From assembly GCA_964244295.1 (NCBI GenBank), contig CAXTIG010000040.1, positions 1-64,000 of the forward strand: a DNA stretch of 64,000 nucleotides, written 5' to 3'. The stretch is from JAJAZB01 sp964244295. Its GTDB lineage: Bacteria; Bacteroidota; Bacteroidia; Cytophagales; Spirosomataceae. How positions within the stretch are numbered: the stretch's first letter is position 1; every line of letters begins with the position of its first letter. The notes beneath the pieces were generated by a model. That model did no database searches and was not told where the DNA came from. It saw only the letters and a list, made by a program, of their open reading frames with translations. Below are positions 32,870-41,533 of this stretch, piece by piece. A program made the translations under genes and the position numbers.

Positions 32870-35452
32870 ATGAAAACGCATCGTCTACTTCCCTTCATCA
32901 CCCTGCTTGTCCTTAGCCTGCTTTCGCCTGCCTTCGCCCAGTTCCCCGGCGTGGGCGGCGCTGCCCAACCCAAAGCCTTGCCCGGCACGGCGGGCGACCA
33001 AACGCCGAAAGGCAATTCCAAAATCACCGGCTACGTCGTCGATTCGGCGCTGACCAAAGCCGTCGAATTCGCCAGCATTGCCTTGTACAGCAAAACCACC
33101 GGCAAGGCCGTGGACGGCGCTTCAGCCGATGAAAAGGGCAAATTCGTCCTCTTCCGACTGCTGCCCGGAGAGTACAAACTGCTGGTCACATTTATCGGTT
33201 TCCGCACCCAAACCCTCGACAACCTCAGCCTTGCCAAAGGCCAGGACCTCGACCTGGGCGTGATTAAACTCAGCCCCGTCGTGAAGATGCTCGACGAAGT
33301 GACCGTAACCGGCCAGGCTTCGCTCATCGAAGAAAAAGTGGACCGGCTCGTGTACAACGCCGAAAAAGACATTACCGCCAAAGGCGGCGACGCCACCGAC
33401 GTACTCCGTAAAGTGCCCCTGCTCACGGTGGATTTAGACGGCAACGTCTCCCTGCGCGGCAGTCAGAACGTGCGGGTGCTCATCAACAACAAGCCCAGCA
33501 CCATCGTCGCCAGCAGCATTGCCGACGCGCTCAAGCAGATTCCCGCCGACCAGATTAAGTCGGTGGAGGTCATCACCAGCCCTTCGGCCAAGTACGACGC
33601 CGAAGGCTCCGGCGGTATCATCAACATCATCACCAAAAAGAACAGCCTCCAGGGCCTCAACCTCAACGTGGACGGCGGCGTGGGCAACCGGGGTTCGAGC
33701 CTTTCGCTCAACGGGGGCTACCGCAAAAACAAGCTGGGCTTCACCCTCGGCGGTTTCGGGCGGTCGTGGTACAACACCATCACCAAAACCAGTCTCGACC
33801 AAACCAGCCGCGTGGCCGGCGACGAGTTCCTGACCCGCCAAACCGGCGACGGCCAAAGCCGGGGCTTGTTCGGGCAGTATAACCTGGGCATGGATTACGA
33901 TTTGGCCAAAAATCAAAGTCTCACGGCGGGCGTCCGCTACGGCGTGCGCAACATGGTCAACCAGCAGGATTTGACGACGCAATTGTTCACCAACCGCATT
34001 GCGGGCCTGACCTCCAACCGGAACGTGGAGTCGAAAAACCTGTCGGGCACGGTCGACGTCAATATCGACTACCTCCACACCTACAAGCCCCAGCAGGAGT
34101 GGAGCATTTCGACGCTCTACAGCCGCAACGACCTCACCAACAACTTTGACGCCGACCTGCTCAACGCCAGCGGCACCCGAACCGGTCGCCAGCGGAACCT
34201 CAACGGAAACCTGAATCAAGAGTTCACGTTCCAGACCGACTACCAAACGCCGATTAAGAAAAACCAAATGCTGGAATTCGGTGCCAAAGGCATCCTGCGT
34301 CAGGTGGACAGCGATTACCAGTACCTGATGGCCGGGCCGACGGGCGATTTCACGAACGAAACCAACCGGCCCGCTGGGGCGCTGACCTACCACCAGAACA
34401 TCGCCGCCGGGTACACCTCGTACACCTACACCACCAAAAAACGCTACACCCTCAAGGGCGGACTGCGCTACGAGCATACGTTCATCGACGCCAGCACCCG
34501 CGAGGGTGGGGCGGTGGGCGTGGCCAACTACGGTGTGCTGGTGCCGAGCATCAACGCCTCAAAGAGTTTCAAGGGCACCACGGTCAAACTGGCCTACAAC
34601 CGCCGGATTCAGCGCCCCGGTCTCCAGCAGTTGAACCCCAACTTCAACGCCGCCAACCCGCAGAACATCACGGTCGGCAACCCGGCTCTGCGCCCCGAAC
34701 TGACCGATAACTTTGAGATGACTTTGAGCAAAACCATCAAGAAAACATTCATCAACGCCTCGTTTTTCGGGCGCTTCACCGACAACGCCATTACCCAGGT
34801 GCGCCAGCCCTCGGATACGCTGGCGGGGGCCATCGTGAGCACCTACCAGAACATCGGCAGCCAGCACGCTTACGGCACCAACATTTTTGGCAACGTGGCC
34901 GTGACCTCAAAAATCAGCGTCGGGATTTTTCTCAACGTGTTTTACACCACCCTGCGTGGCCAAACCACGGGCCTGAACGGCCTCTCGGAAACGGTGACTA
35001 ATTCGGGTTTCAACCCCAGCGGCGGGATGTTCGTGCAGGCGCAGTTTAAAAACGGCTGGGGTGCCCAGGGCTTCGGGTTCATGCAGGGTACGCAGGTGCA
35101 GTTGCAGGGCACGCAGGGCGGTTTTGCGTTCTACACGTTGGGCGTGAAAAAGGATTTCAACGCGAAGAAAACCAGCATTGGGCTGGCCGCCGAAAACTTC
35201 CTCACCCGCCGGTTCAACATCCACACCGAACTCGATTCGCCCCAGTTCAGTCAGGTCAACGACGTGTACCTCTACAACCGGGGCATCCGCCTGACGTTTA
35301 CCCACAAAATCGGCAAAATGACGATGGACGCCCCGCGCAAAAAAGCGAAGTCTGTCAACAACGACGACGTGAAGAGCGAGGGTGGTGGTCAGCAAGGCGG
35401 CGGGCAGCAGGGCGGTGGTACGCCCGGCGGCGGGCGGCCCGGAGGACGCTAA
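32870..35452 (+). CDS. TonB-dependent-type outer membrane receptor (OMP_b-brl family)
   Basis: An 860-residue outer-membrane protein. The signal peptide ends Ala-Phe-Ala-Gln (about residue 23). A carboxypeptidase-regulatory-like beta-sandwich (about 50-140) begins Ile-Thr-Gly-Tyr-Val-Val-Asp. A plug-like domain (about 145-250) contains Val-Glu-Val-Ile-Thr-Ser-Pro-Ser-Ala-Lys-Tyr-Asp-Ala-Glu-Gly-Ser-Gly-Gly-Ile. A beta-barrel of the OMP_b-brl_3 type follows to about 825. The last 35 residues are charged and then Gly/Gln-rich, an unusual tail after the final strand. The substrate is unknown; no SusD partner is adjacent. Confidence 0.9.
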   Translation: MKTHRLLPFITLLVLSLLSPAFAQFPGVGGAAQPKALPGTAGDQTPKGNSKITGYVVDSALTKAVEFASIALYSKTTGKAVDGASADEKGKFVLFRLLPGEYKLLVTFIGFRTQTLDNLSLAKGQDLDLGVIKLSPVVKMLDEVTVTGQASLIEEKVDRLVYNAEKDITAKGGDATDVLRKVPLLTVDLDGNVSLRGSQNVRVLINNKPSTIVASSIADALKQIPADQIKSVEVITSPSAKYDAEGSGGIINIITKKNSLQGLNLNVDGGVGNRGSSLSLNGGYRKNKLGFTLGGFGRSWYNTITKTSLDQTSRVAGDEFLTRQTGDGQSRGLFGQYNLGMDYDLAKNQSLTAGVRYGVRNMVNQQDLTTQLFTNRIAGLTSNRNVESKNLSGTVDVNIDYLHTYKPQQEWSISTLYSRNDLTNNFDADLLNASGTRTGRQRNLNGNLNQEFTFQTDYQTPIKKNQMLEFGAKGILRQVDSDYQYLMAGPTGDFTNETNRPAGALTYHQNIAAGYTSYTYTTKKRYTLKGGLRYEHTFIDASTREGGAVGVANYGVLVPSINASKSFKGTTVKLAYNRRIQRPGLQQLNPNFNAANPQNITVGNPALRPELTDNFEMTLSKTIKKTFINASFFGRFTDNAITQVRQPSDTLAGAIVSTYQNIGSQHAYGTNIFGNVAVTSKISVGIFLNVFYTTLRGQTTGLNGLSETVTNSGFNPSGGMFVQAQFKNGWGAQGFGFMQGTQVQLQGTQGGFAFYTLGVKKDFNAKKTSIGLAAENFLTRRFNIHTELDSPQFSQVNDVYLYNRGIRLTFTHKIGKMTMDAPRKKAKSVNNDDVKSEGGGQQGGGQQGGGTPGGGRPGGR

Positions 35453-35454
35453 AA

Positions 35455-35499
35455 GCGCTGCCAGCCGTGAAAGCCCGTGCGTGGAGCGGCTGGCAGCGC
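35455..35499. repeat. Hairpin after the receptor gene
   Basis: GCGCTGCCAGCCG and CGGCTGGCAGCGC pair perfectly (13 bp, 19-nt loop) starting 3 nt after the receptor stop codon. It precedes a second terminator-type hairpin. Confidence 0.65.
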
Positions 35500-35519
35500 G
35501 GCGGTCTCTGCTTGACCCC

Positions 35520-35567
35520 AAGAACAAAAAATCCCCGACGCCAACGCGCCGGGGATTTTTTGTTCTT
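35520..35567. terminator. Bidirectional terminator, receptor gene / small membrane protein gene
   Basis: Perfect 18-bp arms that include the A-run and T-run (aagaacaaaaaatccccg and its complement) around a 12-nt loop, between convergent genes. Confidence 0.88.
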
Positions 35568-35586
35568 GAAAAGAAAAAGTCCGGTT

Positions 35587-35826
35587 TCAATCGTGCCCTT
35601 CAAGTTTGACAAGCTTGTTGTACAGCCCCAGCAGCAGAAACGGAGCCGGCCACTGACCCACGAACAGGGCCTTGTCATCTTTTCCCTGAATTTTATAGAC
35701 CAGCGAAATGGCGATCGAGCCAAGTGCCGCCCATAGAAAAATGTCGGAAGGAATTTTAGCAGTTTGCTCCTCGATGGCCTCGGCTACGGGGCCTTCCTTG
35801 TGTTTTGGATTCGGATTGGTTGGCAT
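35587..35826 (-). CDS. Small membrane protein of unknown function
   Basis: A 79-residue protein with a hydrophilic N-terminus (about 1-28) and two hydrophobic segments (about 29-44 and 56-72) joined by a Lys-Ile-Gln-Gly-Lys-Asp-Asp loop. I do not recognise a named domain; similar short proteins seem to occur in Cytophagales. It is probably an inner-membrane protein. It is transcribed alone, convergent with the receptor gene and divergent from the GntR gene. Confidence 0.7.
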   Translation of the reverse strand: MPTNPNPKHKEGPVAEAIEEQTAKIPSDIFLWAALGSIAISLVYKIQGKDDKALFVGQWPAPFLLLGLYNKLVKLEGHD

Positions 35827-35956
35827 GAGTTATAAAGTTTAACGATGTTGATGAATGACTCCGGGCACCGCTCAAAAAGCTATGCCAGTTGAAAAGTAAG
35901 CGGGTCTATGAAATTTTCTCCGCCCAACTTGTCTATACAAATTTTTATTTTCACTT

Positions 35957-36679
35957 TTGCCCAACCCAATGGAACGTCCCCGCTACCAGCAAATTTCCGA
36001 GCACCTACGAACGCAGATTCAGGGTGGAAAACACCCGTCGGGCAGTTTGCTGCCTTCAGAACACGAGTTGGCGGGTCAGTTTCAAACCACCCGCACCACC
36101 GTGCGGCAGGCGCTGGGCGAGTTGGTACGGCAGGGATTCATCGAGCGGCAGCAGGGCCGGGGCAGCGTGGTGCGCTCGGAGCGGCAAGCGCTCGGACTGC
36201 TCTCATTCCGGGGTTTTTCGGAGGTGGTCGGCAAAAGTAACCACGCCGTGCGGACGGAATTTTTGCAAAACCCAACCCGCCAAGCCTGGCCCGCCGATTT
36301 TTTCTACCCGCTCGGCCCCGACGAACGCGCCGCCGGGTGCATCGTCGTCGAACGCCTGCGCTACGCCGACGACAACCCCGTGATGCACGAAACCACCTTC
36401 GTCCCGGATTTTGCCGGGAATACCCTCAGCAGCGACGTATTCGTGGATGGCTCGCTGTTTAAAACCCTGAGCCTGCGCCACGGCATCGCCATCGAAAACC
36501 TGGAACAAACCCTCCGCGCCGTGCAAGCCGATACCGCGCAGGCGCGTGTGTTTGGCTGTCCAAAAAATAACCCGTTGCTCTACCTTGAACGCCGCTACGT
36601 CACCTCCCGAGAGGGTTTTTTTGTATACAGCCAACTGACCTGTTTCACCGAAAAATATGCCCTTGGTAACGGCTTCTGA
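35957..36679 (+). CDS. GntR/HutC family transcriptional regulator
   Basis: A 240-residue regulator with an N-terminal winged helix (about 1-70: Pro-Ser-Glu-His-Glu-Leu-Ala and Thr-Val-Arg-Gln-Ala-Leu-Gly-Glu-Leu) and a C-terminal UTRA ligand domain (about 90-235: Glu-Arg-Arg-Tyr near the end). HutC-type GntR proteins sense small metabolites, often sugars or sugar phosphates. It precedes deoC by 39 nt and two sugar isomerases, so it likely controls that catabolic group. Confidence 0.9.
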   Translation: MPNPMERPRYQQISEHLRTQIQGGKHPSGSLLPSEHELAGQFQTTRTTVRQALGELVRQGFIERQQGRGSVVRSERQALGLLSFRGFSEVVGKSNHAVRTEFLQNPTRQAWPADFFYPLGPDERAAGCIVVERLRYADDNPVMHETTFVPDFAGNTLSSDVFVDGSLFKTLSLRHGIAIENLEQTLRAVQADTAQARVFGCPKNNPLLYLERRYVTSREGFFVYSQLTCFTEKYALGNGF

Positions 36680-36718
36680 CCTGATTTCTAAATCGTACTT
36701 CGTAAATCGTAAATCAAC

Positions 36719-37486
36719 ATGAGCCAACAACTCATCCGTGCGATCGCCAAGATGATCGACCACTCGCTGCTCCACCCGACGATGACCGACGACGAACTCC
36801 GCGAAGGCTGCGAACTGGCCCGGAAGTACGACGTGGCCTCGGTGTGCATCAAACCCTACGCCGTGCCGGGTGCGGTGGCCCTGCTGGCGGGCAGTGACGT
36901 GCTCGTGGGCACGGTCATCGGCTTTCCGCACGGCAACAGCGCGATGCCCGTGAAGGTGGCCGAAACCCTCCAGGCCTGCCACGACGGAGCCGTGGAAATC
37001 GACATGGTCGTCAACATCGGCAAGGTGCTCAGCCACGATTGGGACTACGTGCGCGAAGAAATCCGGGCCGTTCACGAAACCTGCCGGGCCAACGGGGCGA
37101 TTCTGAAAGTGATTTTTGAAAACGACTTTCTGCCCGACGATGCCGACAAAATCCGGCTCTGCGAAATTTGCACGGAAGTGGGCGTGGCGTTCGTCAAAAC
37201 CTCGACGGGCTACGGCTTCGTGAAAGGCCCCGACGGAGCATACGGCTACGAAGGGGCCACCGAGCACGATTTAAAACTCATGCTGGCCCACGTCGGGCCG
37301 GGCGTGCAGGTGAAAGCCGCCGGGGGCATCCGCACCCTCGACGGACTTTTGAAAGTAAAAGAACTCGGCGTAACCCGCCTCGGGGCCAGCGCCACGGCCA
37401 CCATCCTGGAAGACGCCTACCGGCGCTTCGGGGCCGTGGCGGCAGATGCGCCGGTGGAAGAAGTGAAGGAGGCGAAGGGATATTGA
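36719..37486 (+). CDS. deoC: Deoxyribose-phosphate aldolase
   Basis: A 255-residue class I aldolase that splits 2-deoxyribose-5-phosphate into glyceraldehyde-3-phosphate and acetaldehyde. The Schiff-base lysine lies in Ala-Phe-Val-Lys-Thr-Ser-Thr-Gly-Tyr; Val-Asn-Ile-Gly and Leu-Lys-Val-Ile-Phe-Glu carry the other active-site residues, and Val-Lys-Ala-Ala-Gly-Gly-Ile-Arg is conserved. It is preceded by the GntR regulator. A short tract of taaatcgta words lies between them. DeoC-like aldolases also occur in sugar or polyol catabolic clusters. Confidence 0.92.
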   Translation: MSQQLIRAIAKMIDHSLLHPTMTDDELREGCELARKYDVASVCIKPYAVPGAVALLAGSDVLVGTVIGFPHGNSAMPVKVAETLQACHDGAVEIDMVVNIGKVLSHDWDYVREEIRAVHETCRANGAILKVIFENDFLPDDADKIRLCEICTEVGVAFVKTSTGYGFVKGPDGAYGYEGATEHDLKLMLAHVGPGVQVKAAGGIRTLDGLLKVKELGVTRLGASATATILEDAYRRFGAVAADAPVEEVKEAKGY

Positions 37487-37490
37487 AATT

Positions 37491-37611
37491 GGTTTGAGGG
37501 TTTGACAGTTTGAGGGCGACCGTCGCGCGGTTTGAAAGTTTTGTCTCACCTTCAAATTTCAAATTTTCAAACCGCGCGACGGTCGCCCTCAAACTGTCAA
37601 ACCCTCAAACC
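37491..37611. repeat. TTTGAGG-word inverted repeat after deoC
   Basis: Arms of 51 bp (37491-37541 and 37561-37611) with one mismatch, the longest arms in the window, combining tttgaggg words with an internal gcgaccgtcgcgcgg core. It fills the gap between two genes in the same direction. Confidence 0.95.
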
Positions 37612-37626
37612 TTCAAACTTTAAACC

Positions 37627-38541
37627 ATGCTCCAACTCGGCTTCGTCAGCGCCATTCTGCCCGATTTTCGCCTCGACCAGGTTTTTCGCTTCGCCGCCGA
37701 ACACCGCTTCCGCTGCGTGGAAGTGATGTGCTGGCCCAGTGTTAATTCCGATTCGCGGCGCTACGCGGGCGTCACCCACCTCGACGTGGATCACTTCGAC
37801 GCGGCCTACGTCCGTACCCTGGAGCGTGAAACCGGCGTGCGGATTTCGGCCCTGGGTTACTACCCCAACCCGCTCGACCCCGACCCGGAAAAGGCCGAAT
37901 TTTACCGCGAACACCTCAAGAAAATCATCCGCGCCGCGCCCCAACTTGGGGTTTACACGGTCAACACGTTCATTGGCCGCAACCCGGCGCTCAACCTCGC
38001 CGACAACCTGAACTTGTACGCCCAGCACTGGCCCGCGCTGGTGAAACTGGCCGAGGAATGCAACGTGAAAATCGGCATCGAAAACTGCCCGATGTGGTTT
38101 ACCGGCGACGAATGGCCCGGCGGGAAAAACCTCGCCACCACGCCCGCCGTGTGGGATCGGCTGTTTGAAATCATCCCTTCGCGGGCGTTGGGGCTGAACT
38201 ACGACCCCAGCCACCTGATTTGGCAAATGATGGACGAAATCCGCCCGATTTACGACTACGCCGAGCGCCTGCACCACGTCCACCTCAAAGACGCCAAACT
38301 GTACCGCGACCGCCTCGACCGCGTGGGCATCATGGCGAACCCGCTGGAGTACCACGCGCCCAAACTCCCCGGCCTCGGCGACGTGCGCTGGCGGGATTTC
38401 TTCGCCGCCCTCACCGACGTGCGCTACCGGGGGCCGGTCTGCATCGAAGTGGAAGATAAAGCCTACGAACGCGACATCACCGACGTGCAAACGGCGATTC
38501 TGACGGCAAGGAATTACTTGGGGCAGTTTTTGGGAGGGTGA
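37627..38541 (+). CDS. Sugar phosphate isomerase/epimerase (AP endonuclease 2-like TIM barrel)
   Basis: A 304-residue TIM barrel of the xylose-isomerase-like superfamily. Likely metal ligands are Glu in Ile-Gly-Ile-Glu-Asn-Cys, Asp in Asn-Tyr-Asp-Pro-Ser-His, His in His-His-Val-His-Leu-Lys and the C-terminal Glu in Cys-Ile-Glu-Val-Glu-Asp. The family includes inosose isomerases and keto-sugar epimerases; the substrate here is not assignable. It follows deoC with a long palindrome between them. Confidence 0.88.
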   Translation: MLQLGFVSAILPDFRLDQVFRFAAEHRFRCVEVMCWPSVNSDSRRYAGVTHLDVDHFDAAYVRTLERETGVRISALGYYPNPLDPDPEKAEFYREHLKKIIRAAPQLGVYTVNTFIGRNPALNLADNLNLYAQHWPALVKLAEECNVKIGIENCPMWFTGDEWPGGKNLATTPAVWDRLFEIIPSRALGLNYDPSHLIWQMMDEIRPIYDYAERLHHVHLKDAKLYRDRLDRVGIMANPLEYHAPKLPGLGDVRWRDFFAALTDVRYRGPVCIEVEDKAYERDITDVQTAILTARNYLGQFLGG

Positions 38542-38565
38542 GGGCATCCACTCGGTAACAACAAC

Positions 38566-38597
38566 AAAATCCCCAACGCACCGCGCCGGGGATTTTT
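38566..38597. terminator. Bidirectional terminator between isomerase and fdhA-like genes
   Basis: AAAATCCCC and its complement GGGGATTTT form a hairpin with a 14-nt GC-rich loop and a T-run, between convergent genes. Confidence 0.8.
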
Positions 38598-38617
38598 CAT
38601 TGTACCGAAAAACAACT

Positions 38618-39811
38618 TCAAGCCGGGATCATCCGATGCGGGTCGAGCACGAATTTCTTCGCCACCCCGCTGTCGAACTCGGCGTAGCCTTCGGGGGCGC
38701 GGTCGAGGGAAACGACTTCCACGTTGACGGCCTTCGCGATTTTCACTTTGTCGTAGAGAATCGCCATCATCAAAGCTCGGTTGTACTTGATGACGGGCGT
38801 CTGACCGGTGTGAAACGAGTGGCTTTTGGCCCAGCCCAACCCGAAGCGGATGGACAGGTTGCCGGTTTTGGCATCCTTGTCCACGCCGCCGGGGTCTTCG
38901 GTCACGTACAGGCCGGGGATGCCGATGCTGCCGCCTGCCCGCGAAATTTCCATGAGCGAGTTGAGCACCACCGCCGGGATTTCCTTGCCCACGTCGGCCC
39001 CGTGGCCCCGGGCCTCGAAACCCACGCAGTCCACGGCGCAGTCCACTTCGGGCACGCCCAGGATCTGGGCGATTTGCTCGGCTAGGGTATCGCTCTGGGT
39101 TAAATCCACCGTTTCGCAGCCGATAGAGCGGGCGTGGGCGAGGCGGGCTTTGTTCATGTCGCCCACGATCACCACCGCCGCGCCAAGCAACTGGGCCGAA
39201 GCCGCTGCCGCCATGCCCACCGGCCCCGCCCCGGCGATGTACACCGTGGTGCCCGGCCCCACGCCCGCGTTGACGCAGCCGTGGAAACCCGTCGGGAAGA
39301 TGTCGCTGAGCATGGTCAGGTCGCGGATTTTTTCCATCGCCTGGGCTTTGTCGGGAAATTTCAGCAGGTTGAAATCGGCGTAGGGCACCATCACGTACTC
39401 GGCCTGTCCACCAATCCAGCCGCCCATGTCGACGTAGCCGTAGGCCCCACCCGCGCGGGAATCGTTGACGGTCAGGCAGATGCCCGTTTTTTGCTCCTTG
39501 CAGGTGCGGCAGCGCCCGCAGGCCACGTTGAAGGGCACCGACACGAGGTCGCCTTTTTTCAAAAACTCCACGCCCGTGCCCGCTTCGAGCACTTCGCCGG
39601 TGATTTCGTGGCCCAGCACCAGGCCGGAGGGGGCCGTGGTGCGGCCGCGCACCATGTGCTGGTCGCTGCCGCAGATGTTGGTCGAAACCACTTTCAGAAT
39701 CACCCCGTGGTCAATTTTTTTGCCTTTGGGGTTGGCCAGTTCGGGAAAGTCGATGCCCTGCACCTCCACCTTGCCCGGCCCGGTGTACACCACGCCTCGG
39801 TTGCTTGCCAT
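38618..39811 (-). CDS. fdhA: Zinc-dependent formaldehyde dehydrogenase (FdhA-type)
   Basis: A 397-residue zinc MDR dehydrogenase of the glutathione-independent formaldehyde dehydrogenase/dismutase type. The catalytic zinc site lies in Asn-Ile-Cys-Gly-Ser-Asp-Gln-His-Met and Leu-Gly-His-Glu-Ile-Thr-Gly-Glu, the structural zinc site in Cys-Gly-Arg-Cys-Arg-Thr-Cys...Cys. The NAD site is Gly-Ala-Gly-Pro-Val-Gly-Met. Asp-Cys-Val-Gly-Phe-Glu-Ala-Arg-Gly-His-Gly is typical of the subgroup. It oxidises formaldehyde or related aldehydes. It is codirectional with the GlcG-like gene upstream. Confidence 0.88.
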   Translation of the reverse strand: MASNRGVVYTGPGKVEVQGIDFPELANPKGKKIDHGVILKVVSTNICGSDQHMVRGRTTAPSGLVLGHEITGEVLEAGTGVEFLKKGDLVSVPFNVACGRCRTCKEQKTGICLTVNDSRAGGAYGYVDMGGWIGGQAEYVMVPYADFNLLKFPDKAQAMEKIRDLTMLSDIFPTGFHGCVNAGVGPGTTVYIAGAGPVGMAAAASAQLLGAAVVIVGDMNKARLAHARSIGCETVDLTQSDTLAEQIAQILGVPEVDCAVDCVGFEARGHGADVGKEIPAVVLNSLMEISRAGGSIGIPGLYVTEDPGGVDKDAKTGNLSIRFGLGWAKSHSFHTGQTPVIKYNRALMMAILYDKVKIAKAVNVEVVSLDRAPEGYAEFDSGVAKKFVLDPHRMIPA

Positions 39812-39954
39812 ACGGTTCAAAAAGTTTTAGAGTGGAAATCGCCGGGCCGGGGGTTGGCTCGGTTTGCGGACTCAAGGAAAAAAGGTTTCCGGTATTTTTC
39901 AAGAAAAAAGCAGAATTCTACCAGAACCGGGTAAAATTCCGCTCGTCCGAGCCG

Positions 39955-40356
39955 TCAGGCCAGGGCATCCACACCCGCCTGGGCCACGGCGTGGTCGTTT
40001 TCGACGGTGCTGCCCGAAACGCCGATGGCCCCGATCACCTCGCCGTCGCTGCCTTTGATGGGGATGCCGCCGGGGAAGGTGATTAGGCCGCCGTTGGAGA
40101 CTTCGATGTTGAACAACGGGCCACCGGGTTGGGAAAGACCGCCCAACGCGCCGGTGGGCATATCGAAAAATTTGGCCGTTTTGGCTTTTTTAATCGAGAT
40201 GTCGATCGACCCTAGCCAGGCCCCGTCCATGTGGGCGAAGGCCACGAGGTTGACGCCTTCGTTGACCACCGCCACGTTCATTTTCAGGCCCAGTTCTTCC
40301 GACTTTTTTACGGCTGCTGCTACCGCTTTCTGCGCTTGTTCGAGGGTGATGTTCAT
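39955..40356 (-). CDS. GlcG/HbpS-family protein
   Basis: A 133-residue protein of the GlcG/HbpS (DUF336) family. Lys-Met-Asn-Val-Ala-Val-Val-Asn-Glu and Phe-Ala-His-Met-Asp-Gly-Ala near the front and Phe-Pro-Gly-Gly-Ile-Pro-Ile-Lys / Ile-Gly-Ala-Ile-Gly-Val-Ser-Gly near the end are signatures. HbpS binds haem; GlcG function is unclear. It is often found in catabolic clusters, as here, upstream of the formaldehyde dehydrogenase gene. The start at 40356 begins the domain. Confidence 0.88.
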   Translation of the reverse strand: MNITLEQAQKAVAAAVKKSEELGLKMNVAVVNEGVNLVAFAHMDGAWLGSIDISIKKAKTAKFFDMPTGALGGLSQPGGPLFNIEVSNGGLITFPGGIPIKGSDGEVIGAIGVSGSTVENDHAVAQAGVDALA

Positions 40357-40514
40357 GGTTTTGTGAAAAAGAATGGATAAAGCGCCCACTGGTTTCTATG
40401 CCCCTTCTCCGGGCAAGGGAAATGGCGGCGCAAGAATCCGAAAAAAGCCGGGGGCGGTCGTTGAACGATTCTCGCATTTTATTGAAGCATCCTCGCATTC
40501 CGCTGAGGTTGGAA

Positions 40515-40580
40515 GATTTGAGGTTTGAAAGTTTGAGGATGTTTCTACCTTCAAACCTCAAACCATTCAAACCTCAAACC
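40515..40580. repeat. TTTGAGG-word inverted repeat in a divergent promoter region
   Basis: Imperfect arms of about 25 bp (40515-40539 and 40556-40580), made of ggtttgaagg words like those at 37491-37611 and 63816-63901. It ends 4 nt before the isomerase ATG. Confidence 0.75.
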
Positions 40581-40584
40581 CAAA

Positions 40585-41433
40585 ATGCGCTTCGGCATCA
40601 ACACGTTTCTGTTTTCCTCACCCTTCACCAACGACAGCACCCGCTGGTTTCCCACGTTTAAAAAATGGGGCTTCGATGCCGTGGAAATTGCCCTGGAAGA
40701 CCCCGCCAACATCGACCCGGCCTTCATCCGCGAGGAACTCGACCAGAATCGCCTCCGCGCCGACGTACTCTGCGCCGCCATGGGGCCGGGCCGCGACCTG
40801 CGCGGCACGCCGGAGGAGCAGGCCGGAGCGCTCAATTACCTCACTACATTGCTGGGACTGATGCCCGCGTTGGGGAGTTCGTTGCTGGTAGGGCCACTGT
40901 ATTCGACGGTGGGCCGGGCCGGTCAGAATTCGCCGGAGGAGCACGAGCGCCAGTGGAATCTAGTGGTGGGCCACCTGCGCACCCTCGCCGATCGCGCCGA
41001 AAGTCTCGACCTGCGCCTGGCCATCGAGCCGCTCAACCGGTTTGAAACGGATTTTATCAATACCGGTGAGCAGGCCCGGTACCTGGTGGAGGCCGTGGGT
41101 AGCCCGGCGCTGGGCCTGCACTTCGATACCTTTCACATGAACATCGAGGAGAAATCGCTGCCCGAGGCCATCCGGCGGGCGGGGGCACACCTGTGGCACC
41201 TGCACGCCTGCGGCAACGACCGGGGCACGCCCGGCAACGACCACACCGACTGGCCCGGCACTGCCGCCGCCCTGCGTGCGATCGACTACCGGGGCTACGC
41301 CACCATCGAGTCGTTTACGGTCGACGTGAAGGCCATGGCCAAAGCCGCCGCCATCTGGCGGCAAATCGAACCCTCGCGGGAAGAGATTGCGGTGAAGGGG
41401 CTGGCGTTTTTGAAAGGGGTGATGCCTGTCTGA
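40585..41433 (+). CDS. Sugar isomerase/epimerase (ketose 3-epimerase-like)
   Basis: A 282-residue TIM-barrel protein. Ala-Ile-Glu-Pro-Leu-Asn-Arg-Phe-Glu-Thr and His-Phe-Asp-Thr-Phe-His-Met-Asn-Ile-Glu-Glu carry the metal-binding Glu and Asp, and Ile-Glu-Ser-Phe the C-terminal Glu. These match D-tagatose/D-allulose 3-epimerase and related enzymes. The precise sugar is uncertain. Its stop codon is inside the arm of a long palindrome shared with the convergent TPR gene. Confidence 0.88.
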   Translation: MRFGINTFLFSSPFTNDSTRWFPTFKKWGFDAVEIALEDPANIDPAFIREELDQNRLRADVLCAAMGPGRDLRGTPEEQAGALNYLTTLLGLMPALGSSLLVGPLYSTVGRAGQNSPEEHERQWNLVVGHLRTLADRAESLDLRLAIEPLNRFETDFINTGEQARYLVEAVGSPALGLHFDTFHMNIEEKSLPEAIRRAGAHLWHLHACGNDRGTPGNDHTDWPGTAAALRAIDYRGYATIESFTVDVKAMAKAAAIWRQIEPSREEIAVKGLAFLKGVMPV

Positions 41434-41533
41434 ATCAGAATTTACAGAATTGGAGAATTTTCAGAATTCAAAAATCAACTGTTCAGCAGCGAATTCTGAA
41501 AATTCTTCAATTCTGTAAATTCTGATTCAGACA
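41427..41533. repeat. Inverted repeat including both stop codons of convergent genes
   Basis: Arms of 43 bp (41427-41469 and 41491-41533) with one mismatch, AT-rich (cagaattt words). Each arm includes GTC TGA, the last codon and stop of the isomerase gene on one side and of the TPR gene on the other. Confidence 0.95.

Noticed and set aside
36687..36716. Repeated taaatcgta words before deoC as an operator
   Set aside because: The words are direct, short and not symmetric; they fit the low-complexity word tracts seen elsewhere better than a GntR operator.
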